From: an uncultured Stenotrophomonas sp.
GTDB taxonomy: Bacteria; Pseudomonadota; Gammaproteobacteria; Xanthomonadales; Xanthomonadaceae
NCBI GenBank assembly: GCA_913775725.1
Contig: CAJYNG010000025.1
Span: forward strand, 62,001-126,000
DNA: 64,000 nt
Reading direction: 5' to 3'
Part shown: piece after piece, positions 43,761-52,360 of the stretch
Numbering within the stretch: position 1 is the first letter of the stretch
Layout: each line of letters begins with the position of its first letter
Translations under genes and position numbers: made by a program
The notes under the pieces: model-generated
Database searches by the model: none
Seen by the model: the letters and a program-made list of their open reading frames with translations, nothing else
What the model was told of the DNA's origin: nothing

Positions 43761-45161
43761 TTACGGCATCGCCGTCGCGGCTCCTGCGATCACTTCGGTG
43801 GCGAGCGCCTGCGCCTGCTGACGCAGTTCAGGCACCGCCAGGCTTTCCCACAGGCTGCCGATGCGCAGGCTGCCGAGCACGCCCAGCCGCGCCTGCGGCT
43901 GGCCACCGGCGGCGCGCAGGCGGTCGCCCGGCACCGTGCTGTCCAGGCCCAGCCCATGCGGGCCGGGGCGGGCAAGTCCATCGGCCTGCAGCTGCTGCAG
44001 CAACGGATTGCGCAGCGCACTGGCGCGGGTTTCGACGCCGGTGGCGTTGATCACACCGCTGATCGTCCACTGCTGTTCATTGCCGGAGGCATCGCGGCCC
44101 GACAACTGCAGCGCATCGCCTTCGCGCCAGACGCGCTGCAGGCGCGACCGGTGGATACGCAGCTGGCCGCTGTCCTGCAGGGTCTGCAGCTGCGCGTCCA
44201 CCTCTTCGGCGATGCGGTGGCGATGCACGTCCCAGTAACGCACCACGTGCCGCAGGAAGCGGCGCTGGTCGGCCTCATCGAGGCTGCACCACAGCGCCTG
44301 GCCGTGCGGGCGGATGCGGTCCATCACGCCCTGCCACGGCAGACCATCGGCCTGCGCCTGAAGGGCGAAGCCGCGCAGCGCACGCAGGCGCTGGCGCAGG
44401 TTCATCGGCAGCAGCGTGGCCGGGTCGAACGTGGGCAGGCCGCCATGCGCATGCGGCAACGGCAGCAGGCCATGGCGCGAGATCACATGCAGCGGGCCGG
44501 TATGACCGGCGGCGACCAGTGCCAGCACGGTGTCGGCCATGCTCAGGCCGGAGCCGACAATGGCCACGGCCTGTTCGCCGGCCAGGGTACGCACACCGTC
44601 GTAGTCCCAGGCCTCGATCACATCATCGGCGGGCAGCGCATCGGCACCGGCCACGGGCAACGGGCGCATGCTGTTGCCGGTGGCCAGCACCGCCTGCGCG
44701 GCATGCAGCTGGCCATCGCCCAGCTGCAGCAGGTAACCATGGTCATCCGGCTGCAGGCCCAGTACCGGCTGTGCGATCACCTGCAGCTGTGCCGGGCTGG
44801 CGGCCACGGCCTCCTGCAGGCGCTGCTGCAGGTAGGCAGCAAAGTAATGGCGACACACGTAACGCTCGCCCAGCACCTCGCGCGCCTCGCCCGGGTAGGC
44901 GTTGGCGGCCACCAGATAGTCGAGGAAATCGCCGGGCTGGTCGGCAAACGCACTCATCTTTGCCGCCGGTACGTTCAGCAGGTGCTCCGGCCATGGCGTG
45001 GCATAGGCGATGCCCTGGGCCAGCTGCGAGGCGGGTTCGAAGATGGCCAGCGCCAGCGGCGCGTGGGCCTGGCGCAGTACCTGGATCGCCACCAGCACCC
45101 CGGCTGCACCACCACCGATGATCGCCAGGTCCAGTTCGCCATTACGCGGTGAATCAGTCAT
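43761..45161 (-). CDS. FAD/NAD(P)-binding oxidoreductase-like protein
   Basis: 466 residues from ATG 45161. 'LDLAIIGGGAAGVLVAIQVL' is a dinucleotide-binding Rossmann motif near the N-terminus, and 'VAIVGSGLSMADTVLAL' a second one near residue 210, so both FAD and NAD(P) sites are present. 'YATPWPEHLLNVPAAKMSAF' matches the FAD-NAD(P)-binding family (NAD_binding_9), which includes the HpnW/hydroxyacylglutathione-like proteins of unknown role. It ends 9 nt before uvrD and may be co-transcribed with it. Confidence 0.8.
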   Translation of the reverse strand: MTDSPRNGELDLAIIGGGAAGVLVAIQVLRQAHAPLALAIFEPASQLAQGIAYATPWPEHLLNVPAAKMSAFADQPGDFLDYLVAANAYPGEAREVLGERYVCRHYFAAYLQQRLQEAVAASPAQLQVIAQPVLGLQPDDHGYLLQLGDGQLHAAQAVLATGNSMRPLPVAGADALPADDVIEAWDYDGVRTLAGEQAVAIVGSGLSMADTVLALVAAGHTGPLHVISRHGLLPLPHAHGGLPTFDPATLLPMNLRQRLRALRGFALQAQADGLPWQGVMDRIRPHGQALWCSLDEADQRRFLRHVVRYWDVHRHRIAEEVDAQLQTLQDSGQLRIHRSRLQRVWREGDALQLSGRDASGNEQQWTISGVINATGVETRASALRNPLLQQLQADGLARPGPHGLGLDSTVPGDRLRAAGGQPQARLGVLGSLRIGSLWESLAVPELRQQAQALATEVIAGAATAMP

Positions 45162-45224
45162 GTGCCGATTGTAGGCCATCGGCGATGACAGGCCGGATTG
45201 CCGAAGCGGGCGGTTACCGCCGCC

Positions 45225-46643
45225 TCACATCAACGCATCGGCCAAGCGTGCGATGCCCTCGCGGCTGCGCCGCCAGGCAGGACGCTTGCGCCATTGCTGC
45301 AGATCCAGCTGCCGCGATTCACGCAGGTAGCCATCCTCGATCCCGCACAACTGCTTCACCAGCGCATGGTCGTAGCAGATCAGGCCGATCTCGGCATTCA
45401 GCGCGAACGAGCGGATATCCATGTTAATCGAGCCGAGCACGGCGATGTCCTCGTCCACGCTCATGTGCTTGGCGTGCAGGAACTGCGGTTCGTACAGGGC
45501 GATGCGCACGCCACAGCGCAGCAGCTCGTCGTAGTAGGCCTCCTGCGCCCACGAGGTCAGCCGCTGGTTGTTGCTGGCCGACAGGATCAGCTGCACCTGC
45601 ACGCCGGACAATGCGGCGATACGCAGTGCGCTCAATGTGGCTTCGTCAGGCACGAAGTACGGGGTGACCATCACCAGCCGGCGCCGCGCCAGGTGGATCA
45701 GCGCCGCCACCGCATCACGCGCGTTGCTGTACGGGTAGGCCGGGCCACTGGGCAGCAGCTGGGTGGCGATGTCGTCACTGCACTCGGGCACATCGGCGAT
45801 CACGTCCAGGCGCTGGCCGGTTTCCATGTACCAGTCGCTGGCAAAGACCGCTTCCAGATGCGCCACCGCCGGGCCGCGCACGCGCGCCACCAGCTCGCGG
45901 TTCGGGTGGCCGGGCACGAACTGCGGGCCGGCCAGGTTCTGCGAACCGACATAGGCCACTTCATTGTCTATCACCGCGATCTTGCGGTGGTTGCGCAGGT
46001 CCATGCGCCCGCTGCGGCGCCAGCGCAGGCCACCGGGCAGCATTGCGCGCACTTCGATGTCGCGCGCTTCCAGGCGCTTGCGGTAGGCGCGCAGGCCGCG
46101 CTTGGCGCCCACCGCATCGAGCAGCACGCGGCACTGCACGCCACGTGCAGCCGCACGTTGCAGCGCCTCGACGATGGCCTCACCCACCGCATCGTCGAAC
46201 ATCAGGTAGTACAGCAGGTGCACGCGGTCTTCGGCCTGGTCGATGTCGGCGATGAGCGTATGCAGCGATTCGTCGTAGTCGGTCAGCAGGTCGACGGCGT
46301 TGCCGTGCACCGGCATGAAATCGCCCTGGCGCTGCACCAGCGGCACGATCTCGGCGCTGGCGGTATCCGGCTGCGGGGCCCAGCGCAGGCGGTGCTGTAG
46401 CGCCTGTTCCTCGCGGATGACCTGCGAAGCCTCGGCCTGGCGGCGGATGCGCTCGCGCGACAGCCACGGATGGCCGAACAGCAGGTACAGCGGCAAGCCC
46501 AGCAGCGGCACGAAGCCGACCAGCAGCAGCCAGCTGCGCGCCGCACCCGGCGTGGTGCGGGTGGGAATCCAGCACAGCGCGACCAGCCGGATCAGCCAGT
46601 CGATCAGCAGCAGGTAGGAACCCAGCAACCACTCGAACAGCAT
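45225..46643 (-). CDS. cls: Cardiolipin synthase
   Basis: About 472 residues from ATG 46643; ATG 46673 is the other option. Two N-terminal helices (residues 3-22 and 35-55) are followed by two phospholipase-D domains, with HKD motifs 'HRKIAVID' and 'HAKHMSVD', each trailed by 'VGSQN' or 'LGSINMD'. It condenses two phosphatidylglycerol molecules (or related lipids) to cardiolipin at the inner membrane. The protein is the usual Cls length. Confidence 0.93.
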   Translation of the reverse strand: MLFEWLLGSYLLLIDWLIRLVALCWIPTRTTPGAARSWLLLVGFVPLLGLPLYLLFGHPWLSRERIRRQAEASQVIREEQALQHRLRWAPQPDTASAEIVPLVQRQGDFMPVHGNAVDLLTDYDESLHTLIADIDQAEDRVHLLYYLMFDDAVGEAIVEALQRAAARGVQCRVLLDAVGAKRGLRAYRKRLEARDIEVRAMLPGGLRWRRSGRMDLRNHRKIAVIDNEVAYVGSQNLAGPQFVPGHPNRELVARVRGPAVAHLEAVFASDWYMETGQRLDVIADVPECSDDIATQLLPSGPAYPYSNARDAVAALIHLARRRLVMVTPYFVPDEATLSALRIAALSGVQVQLILSASNNQRLTSWAQEAYYDELLRCGVRIALYEPQFLHAKHMSVDEDIAVLGSINMDIRSFALNAEIGLICYDHALVKQLCGIEDGYLRESRQLDLQQWRKRPAWRRSREGIARLADALM

Positions 46644-46690
46644 CGTGTCGCCCGTCGGGAGGTGATGGGCCATTCTGCCCAGCGGGGTGT

Positions 46691-46789
46691 GTAGAGTCGA
46701 GCCGCGCTCGACTGCTTTGAACCAGCGTGTCGACCAAGGTCGACACCTACCGGGTGTGGAGGGAGTGCCGACCAACGGTCGGCACCCAC
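46691..46789. repeat. Three SMAG-type elements upstream of cls
   Basis: GTAGAGTCGAGCCGCGCTCGACT (46691-46713), GTGTCGACCAAGGTCGACACCTAC (46727-46750) and GTGCCGACCAACGGTCGGCACCCAC (46765-46789). The third is almost the same as the element at 469-489. They lie between the cls start and the rpmBG terminator. Confidence 0.8.
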
Positions 46790-46821
46790 CATGGGACCAC
46801 CGGGCATGAACACCGGGCATG

Positions 46822-46848
46822 AAAAAAACCCGCCACAAGGGCGGGTTT
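46822..46848 (-). terminator. Rho-independent terminator of rpmBG
   Basis: AAACCCGCC-ACAAG-GGCGGGTTT with the A-run AAAAAAA on the plus strand: on the minus strand the stem ends in TTTTTTT. It lies about 29 nt after the rpmG stop. Confidence 0.88.
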
Positions 46849-46876
46849 CTTCGCGGGGATCAGCAATCCTTGCGGA

Positions 46877-47041
46877 TTACTTGATCTTGCCTTCCTTGTA
46901 CGGGACGTGCTTACGCACGACCGGATCGTACTTGGAGAATTCCATCTTCCCCGGGGTGTTCTTCTTGTTCTTGTCGGTCGTGTAGAAGTGACCGGTACCA
47001 GCGGTCGAAATCATACGGACCTTATCGCGCTTGCCTGCCAT
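46877..47041 (-). CDS. rpmG: 50S ribosomal protein L33
   Basis: 54 residues, [18 protein letters not shown] at the start and '[20 protein letters not shown]' in the middle. This is the Cys-less form of L33, which lacks the CxxC zinc-binding pair and does not need zinc. It follows rpmB by 13 nt and shares its promoter, the normal rpmB-rpmG order. Confidence 0.97.
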   Translation of the reverse strand: MAGKRDKVRMISTAGTGHFYTTDKNKKNTPGKMEFSKYDPVVRKHVPYKEGKIK

Positions 47042-47054
47042 GATCGTCTACTCC

Positions 47055-47291
47055 TCAGACCTTTTCGCCGCGCGCACGCAGCTCAGCCAGAACGGAATCG
47101 ATACCGTTCTTGTCGATGGTGCGCAGTGCATGCGCGGAAACACGAAGCTTCACCCAGCGGTTTTCGCTGGCAACCCAGAAGCGGCGCTCGTGCAGATTCG
47201 GCAGGAAACGACGACGGGTCTTGTTGTTGGCGTGCGAGACGTTGTTACCCGTCTGCACTCGCTTGCCGGAAACCTGGCATACGCGGGACAT
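47055..47291 (-). CDS. rpmB: 50S ribosomal protein L28
   Basis: 78 residues, [20 protein letters not shown] at the N-terminus and '[15 protein letters not shown]' in the middle: standard Gram-negative L28. It begins the rpmBG operon about 160 nt after a good sigma-70 promoter. Confidence 0.97.
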   Translation of the reverse strand: MSRVCQVSGKRVQTGNNVSHANNKTRRRFLPNLHERRFWVASENRWVKLRVSAHALRTIDKNGIDSVLAELRARGEKV

Positions 47292-47458
47292 TGCGCACCT
47301 CGATAGTAAGTTGTGTCAGCCCGTAGCCCGGGAGACGGCGGCCTCGATGGTTGCCCACCACACGTCAAGAGAATCAAAGGGTTACGCTGGCGTTGGGCGG
47401 CCGGGGACGTGCTCCCGGGGGCGCCGCCCGGTAGAAAACCGGACACAGCGAGCCGCGC

Positions 47459-47487
47459 ATTATGCACGGGCTCAAGCACTTGCGCAA
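47459..47487 (-). promoter_or_regulatory. Sigma-70 promoter of rpmBG
   Basis: On the minus strand TTGCGC and CATAAT are separated by exactly 17 nt. The start site would be near 47452, giving an unusually long (about 160-nt) leader before rpmB. Most of the 47292-47577 gap is thus leader plus promoter; the remaining part precedes the divergent glycosyltransferase. Confidence 0.7.
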
Positions 47488-47577
47488 GTTACCCACAGGC
47501 GAGGCGACTGAACGTGGCACGCCTCGTTCATGGCGGGACTGGCCATACTGACGGCCCCTCCCGTGGCGCCCCCCCCG

Positions 47578-48795
47578 ATGCGACTGCTGGCCCTGACCTA
47601 TGGAACCGAAGGCGACACCCGGCCGCTGGTGATGCTGTGCCATGGGCTGCGCCAGGCCGGCCACGAGGTGCTGCTGCTGGCCGAACAGGGAACGCTGGGC
47701 AGCGCGCGCGCGCTGGGGGTGCCGCACGCGGCGCTGGAAGGCGACATCCACGACGAAGTGGTGGCCCTTGTGGCACGCGGCAACAACCTGGCCGCCGCGT
47801 CGCGCGGCCTGGCGCGGATGGCCCGTCGCCACGTGCCGGCCTGGATGGCGCAGGCCGATGCGGCAGCCGCCGGCTGCGATGCCGTGCTGACCGGCGGCCT
47901 GGCCGCGCTTGTCGGCCTCAGCGTGGCTGAGCGGCACGGCCTGCCGGCCATCGGCACCGGCATGATTCCGCTGACGCCGACGCGCGACTTCGCATCGCCC
48001 TTCCTGCCGCCGATACCGCTGCCGGGCGTCCTGCGCCGGGCCAGTTACGGGCTGGTCAACCAGGCGGTATGGCGCACCTTCCGCGGGCCGGTCAACGCCG
48101 CGCGCGCCGCACTGGGGCAACCGCCGCGCCGCACGCTGTGGACCGGCCTGCCGATGCTGTACGGCATTTCCCCGCAGTTGCTGCCGCCGCCTGCCGACTG
48201 GCCGGCCGATCATGTGGTGTGCGGGCAATGGCGGATGCCGGAACAACCTTGGTCGCCGCCCGCCGACCTGCAGGCCTTCCTCGATGCCGGGCCCGAGCCG
48301 GTCTATCTCGGCTTCGGCAGCATGACCGGCTTCGACCGCGAGCGCGTGCTGTCGGCCCTGCTGCAGGCGTTGGAGCCACGTCGCGTGCTGCTGTTTCCGG
48401 GCTGGGCCGGACTACCGTCGGGTGCTTTGCCAGCGAACGTGTTCGTGGTCGGCCCGACCCCGCATGAAGCACTGTTCCCACGCTGCGCGCTGGCCATCCA
48501 CCATGGCGGCAGCGGCACCACGCATTCGGCCTGCCGCGCCGGCATTCCCTCGCTGGTGATGCCGTTCGCCGCCGATCAGTTCTTCTGGGCGCGGCGCCTG
48601 CAGACGCTGGGGGTGGCGACTGCGCCGTTGTCACCCAAGCGGTTGGATGCGGGAGTCCTGGCGGCGGCCATCAGGTTCGCCGAGGACGGCGCGACGCGTG
48701 CGCGTGCGGTTGCACTGGGCGTAGCAATGGCGAGCGAGGATGGCGTGGCGCATGGGATCGAGGCCATAGAAAAATTGATTAGACCCATGCCGTAG
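47578..48795 (+). CDS. MGT-type glycosyltransferase (GT1/GT28-like)
   Basis: 405 residues; ATG 47578 gives MRLLALTYGTEGDTRPL, the N-terminal loop of UDP-glycosyltransferases such as those acting on sterols, flavonoids and rhamnolipids. 'YLGFGSMTG' and the C-terminal donor-site block 'IHHGGSGTTHSACRAGIPSLVMPFAADQFFWARR' (here 'HHGGSGTTHSA' plus 'PFAADQFFWARR') are clear. It would transfer a sugar from a nucleotide sugar to a lipid or small molecule. The acceptor is unknown. Confidence 0.85.
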   Translation: MRLLALTYGTEGDTRPLVMLCHGLRQAGHEVLLLAEQGTLGSARALGVPHAALEGDIHDEVVALVARGNNLAAASRGLARMARRHVPAWMAQADAAAAGCDAVLTGGLAALVGLSVAERHGLPAIGTGMIPLTPTRDFASPFLPPIPLPGVLRRASYGLVNQAVWRTFRGPVNAARAALGQPPRRTLWTGLPMLYGISPQLLPPPADWPADHVVCGQWRMPEQPWSPPADLQAFLDAGPEPVYLGFGSMTGFDRERVLSALLQALEPRRVLLFPGWAGLPSGALPANVFVVGPTPHEALFPRCALAIHHGGSGTTHSACRAGIPSLVMPFAADQFFWARRLQTLGVATAPLSPKRLDAGVLAAAIRFAEDGATRARAVALGVAMASEDGVAHGIEAIEKLIRPMP

Positions 48796-48870
48796 TTCCA
48801 AGTCTCAGCGTGCCCTCATACACTTGGACAACAAGGTATTTCTTATTCGATCCTAGCCAAGGAGGGGACA

Positions 48871-50562
48871 GTGATTCAAGTAACTCAAGAGCACTTCAAA
48901 CGGGCCGCGTTTGAAGTGTCAAAACATGGTGACAATGACACTCTACCTTTTGACTTGGATGTGCGGCTCTGTGGAGACGTTGCAGAAGAGCTATCGAGCA
49001 TTGCATTCGGCTTCTTCAATGAATTGAAGAGTGGCCCACTGAAAGGAAACCACGAGCGAATTGCGTCGATGTCTATTTGGAGTGAGCGTCTAGTCGCGCC
49101 ATCCGGCCCTGCTGGCTTCCGAGTAGTCACGAAGATTCATCCCTTCTGGAACATCTATCTGAACGGGATATCGCTAGCTATCGCGGAACAGCTCGAGCAA
49201 CAGCGAGCTCCTACGGCACACTCATATAGATTTCTACCCGGATCAGACCAGTTCATTTTCGACGCGAATCGCTCTTGGCGAGCGTTCAAAGAAGAAACAA
49301 TTGCCCGAAGTGAAGATTTTGGACCAGATGCGGTAGTTGTTCAGACCGATATTTCAAGCTTCTACGAGCATGTTTCCCATCACTACGTAGAGAACTGTAT
49401 TTCCGATCTCGACAATGGGCAGCGTCAGATAGCAAGCCAAGTCAACGCACTTTTGAGTCGACTGTTTGCGGGACGCTCGTTTGGCCTGCCTGTCGGCGGC
49501 CAGGGCGCACGCGTTCTTGCGGAGCTGTTCCTTCATCAAGTGGACATGTCGCTATCAGCTCAAGGCATTCACTGGCATAGATACGTAGACGATTACGTGA
49601 TCATTGCCAGCAACACCTCCGAAGCCTACCGCGCGCTCGCTGTACTTGCTCAGTCCCTTATGGACTATGGCTTGACACTGAACAAGTCAAAGTCTGTATT
49701 TCTTTCTCAGAAACACTACAAAGACTATGTCATCGCTCAGCTCGGAAACAACGATGACGAAGCTCAACAGCTGCGCACCATTGACATAAAATTCGACCCC
49801 TACTCCGACTCTCCCCGCGATGACTACGAGTCATTAAAGGAGACGGTTGAAAGTCTAGAAGTCCAAAAGCTCTTGGCACGCGAACTTGACAAAGCGATAC
49901 CCGACAGCTTTCTCGTCTCTCAAATCAGCCGAACGCTCCCACTTCACAAACCCGATGCAGCATTCGAGCTCGCCGTAACGCTTCTCAGCAAACAGAACCT
50001 CCACGCATTCAGGTCCTCTTTCTCGACCATTATGCGGGGATTTTCTCACCTTAGATCAAAGGATGAATTTTCAGCAATATTTCCGAAATTGGACTCTCTG
50101 CTAGATGAAGTGCCGATTCATTCAGGGCACCTCCTTGAAGCCGACACCAACCTACTCCACTACCTGAGGTGCCTTCGTTTTTCGAGCTCGATGCGCCGCA
50201 GTCAGTTTGTTCGCGCGACATTTGACGGCACTCAACTGGATACGGTCAAAAGAGCGTGCATCGACTGCTGGCGAGGATGGAAAGACCGTTCGACTTTCAA
50301 CTACTTGAGGAACAGATGGTCGCAGATGACGGCCGAAAGCCAGCGATCCTTCTGGCTTTTCTCATATTGTTTTGGTGACGAGGGTGAAAAGGCAAGACTG
50401 CAATCAAAGCGAGCCGCCGCGTCCAATTGGGAACTTGGCGTTGAGCTGAATTTGGACCCGGTCAGTGACAAGGCAAAGCTTGCAAAGCACACGCGGGGGA
50501 CTGAACCAAGATTTCCCGCAGTCTTCATGGAGTGGTCGAAGGAGGCTTGCGATGCAGGTTGA
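48871..50562 (+). CDS. Reverse transcriptase of the UG/Abi/DRT type (defence candidate)
   Basis: 563 residues, starting at GTG 48871 after AAGGAGG. The palm has 'VVQTDISSFYE' (motif A, Asp160), 'FGLPVGGQGARVLAELFLHQ' (motif B, 204-223) and 'RYVDDYVII' (motif C, Asp240-241), then 'GLTLNKSKS'. The catalytic residues are intact. About 280 helical residues follow with no maturase, En or toprim domain, as in Abi/DRT-class reverse transcriptases. The retron 'VTG' motif is absent. The next gene overlaps by 11 nt. The DNA is far poorer in GC than both flanks, pointing to transfer. The subgroup cannot be set without a tree. Confidence 0.85.
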   Translation: MIQVTQEHFKRAAFEVSKHGDNDTLPFDLDVRLCGDVAEELSSIAFGFFNELKSGPLKGNHERIASMSIWSERLVAPSGPAGFRVVTKIHPFWNIYLNGISLAIAEQLEQQRAPTAHSYRFLPGSDQFIFDANRSWRAFKEETIARSEDFGPDAVVVQTDISSFYEHVSHHYVENCISDLDNGQRQIASQVNALLSRLFAGRSFGLPVGGQGARVLAELFLHQVDMSLSAQGIHWHRYVDDYVIIASNTSEAYRALAVLAQSLMDYGLTLNKSKSVFLSQKHYKDYVIAQLGNNDDEAQQLRTIDIKFDPYSDSPRDDYESLKETVESLEVQKLLARELDKAIPDSFLVSQISRTLPLHKPDAAFELAVTLLSKQNLHAFRSSFSTIMRGFSHLRSKDEFSAIFPKLDSLLDEVPIHSGHLLEADTNLLHYLRCLRFSSSMRRSQFVRATFDGTQLDTVKRACIDCWRGWKDRSTFNYLRNRWSQMTAESQRSFWLFSYCFGDEGEKARLQSKRAAASNWELGVELNLDPVSDKAKLAKHTRGTEPRFPAVFMEWSKEACDAG

Positions 50563-51277
50563 TCCAAGAACCGTCGCTCGCGACATCTTCGGAGTTGTTG
50601 ATGAACTGTTCCCTCACCTGACACCCGGCGCAGTAAACAACTTTAACTCACGAATTATTGAAGTCGATTTTGGTGAAAGCCCAGAAAATTTCATCGCATC
50701 CTCAAAGCTCCAGAAGGCGCTTCTCTTTGAGCTTGCGTATAGCGTTGCTGAAATCTTACTAAGCGAGCTCCCCATCGATTGGGATCGGTGCCTTTCGATG
50801 GCAATTGAACGTCAAAGATCATTCTTCGACGCAAAGGTTTCTCGCTCACTTGAAGATCCTGACAAAACTGCAGCACTGATGGTTGGAACGAATTTGGCTC
50901 ACTGGTTAGTACTTCAGAGTAGCGCGAACGGGAACGTACTGAACTCAGGACCATTCATTCCTGGTCTTGAATGGATCGCCAGCGGGAGGGGAGATTTCAG
51001 CATCGCTGAAAGTCTAATCGAAGTTAAGTGCACAGCTAAGAAGTTTTCCTCAGCTGACTTTAGGCAGGTTTCGATCTACTGGTTGATGAGCTATGCCGCG
51101 GCATTGGAGGGCCGTGGAGAAGAATGGAGGGAGTTCACTCTTTTTAATCCACGACGCGGCGAATTCTTAACTATGAAGTTCGACAACCTGCTTTCGTCCA
51201 TCGCAGGAGGAAGGACTAAACTTGAGATCCTCCAGCTATTTCATTCGCTTGTCGGATCTCGCGCTCATTCTCAATGA
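50552..51277 (+). CDS. PD-(D/E)XK nuclease-like partner of the reverse transcriptase
   Basis: 241 residues from ATG 50552, inside the last 11 nt of the reverse transcriptase gene. Residues 148-159 read 'GDFSIAESLIEVK' (G147 through K159): Asp148, Glu157 and Lys159 in the PD-(D/E)XK spacing. They are followed by Gln172-x3-Tyr176 ('RQVSIYWL'), the QxxxY motif of RecB/Cas4-type nucleases. The rest is helical. The likely role is DNA cleavage in concert with the reverse transcriptase, but activity has not been shown. The gene is AT-rich like its partner and ends 82 nt before a convergent LysR gene. Confidence 0.72.
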   Translation: MQVDPRTVARDIFGVVDELFPHLTPGAVNNFNSRIIEVDFGESPENFIASSKLQKALLFELAYSVAEILLSELPIDWDRCLSMAIERQRSFFDAKVSRSLEDPDKTAALMVGTNLAHWLVLQSSANGNVLNSGPFIPGLEWIASGRGDFSIAESLIEVKCTAKKFSSADFRQVSIYWLMSYAAALEGRGEEWREFTLFNPRRGEFLTMKFDNLLSSIAGGRTKLEILQLFHSLVGSRAHSQ

Positions 51278-51358
51278 ACGTCACTTTCAATAGTCTCACC
51301 AGAATATATGTCAGCGTGCTTTCGAACAACTGCAGAACTGCGGATCTAGGTCTACGCT

Positions 51359-52252
51359 TCACCCCAGCGCTTCCACCACCCAATCAATGAACACCCGCAG
51401 CCGCTGGCTCATGTGCCGATTGGGCGGGAACATCACATGCATCGGCATCGGCGGCAGCTGCCAGTCCTCCAGTACCGGCAGCAGTTCGCCACGTGCGACA
51501 TGCGATTCGGCCATGTAGCTGGGCAGCGCGACCACGCCCAACCCCGCCAGCGCCGCGGCCAGATACGCATTGCCGTCGTCGAAACCGACCGTGTAGCGGC
51601 CCTGCACCTCGATGCGCTCATCGCCACGCTGGGCGCTGAACACCCGGGCACGGCCACTGCGCGGGCTGAGGAAGCCGACCATGTGGTGATCGGGCCCTTC
51701 CAGCGCGCGCAGGTCGGTCGGCAGGCCGAAGCGCTGCACATAGCCGGGGCTGGCGTGGAGACCGATCGGCAGCGCCGCCAGCGGCCGCGCCACCAGCGCT
51801 GGGTCGGCCGGGGTGCCACCACGGATCACGCAATCGACGTTGTCGGCGATGACGTCGACCTCGCGGTCGCTGACGCCGACATCCAGCTGGATCTCCGGGT
51901 AACGCGCCTGGAAATCCGGTAGTGCTGGTACCAGCCGCAGCCGTGCGTACGGTCCGGGCACATCCACGCGCAGGCGGCCACGCGGCTGGGCGGCCGCGTC
52001 GCCCAGCCCGCCTTCGACCTCGTCCAGTTCGGCCAGCAGGCGGGCGATGCGCGGGTAATAGGCCGCGCCGTCGGCGGTGACGCTGACCCGGCGGGTGGTG
52101 CGGTTGAGCAGGCGCAGCCGCAGGTGCGCCTCCAGCTGCTGCACCAGCTGGGTAACCGTGGTGCGGCTGATCTGCAGGGTGTGCGCGGCGCGGGTGAAGC
52201 TGCCGGTTTCCACTACCCGGGCAAAGGCCCGCATCGCCTCGAAACGGTCCAT
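51359..52252 (-). CDS. LysR-family transcriptional regulator
   Basis: 297 residues from ATG 52252 (MDRFEAMRAFARVVETGSFT). The winged helix-turn-helix is at residues 1-62, including 'AHTLQISRTTVTQLVQQLE'; the remainder is the two-lobed effector domain. Its start faces that of the RidA-type gene 109 nt away, the normal arrangement for a LysR regulator controlling a divergent gene. Effector unknown. Confidence 0.92.
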   Translation of the reverse strand: MDRFEAMRAFARVVETGSFTRAAHTLQISRTTVTQLVQQLEAHLRLRLLNRTTRRVSVTADGAAYYPRIARLLAELDEVEGGLGDAAAQPRGRLRVDVPGPYARLRLVPALPDFQARYPEIQLDVGVSDREVDVIADNVDCVIRGGTPADPALVARPLAALPIGLHASPGYVQRFGLPTDLRALEGPDHHMVGFLSPRSGRARVFSAQRGDERIEVQGRYTVGFDDGNAYLAAALAGLGVVALPSYMAESHVARGELLPVLEDWQLPPMPMHVMFPPNRHMSQRLRVFIDWVVEALG

Positions 52253-52360
52253 GGCCGGCCGTGATTGTTTGGAATTGACAATCAATCTAGGCCGATCATC
52301 GCGGTTTATCCAGACAGCGCTGGCGCGGAGGATGGCGTTCTCTCCCACGGGATCTTCCCC

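Noticed and set aside
41637..45152. 1171-residue plus-strand ORF
   Set aside because: Antisense to uvrD and the FAD-binding gene, both of which have unmistakable motifs.
48871..50562. Retron or group II intron reverse transcriptase
   Set aside because: No VTG motif, no maturase or endonuclease domain, and no space for msr-msd RNA or intron RNA domains next to the gene.
48796..51358. Prophage or integrative element around the reverse transcriptase
   Set aside because: No integrase, att-like direct repeat, tRNA or phage gene was found in or beside the AT-rich segment; only the two genes are foreign-looking.
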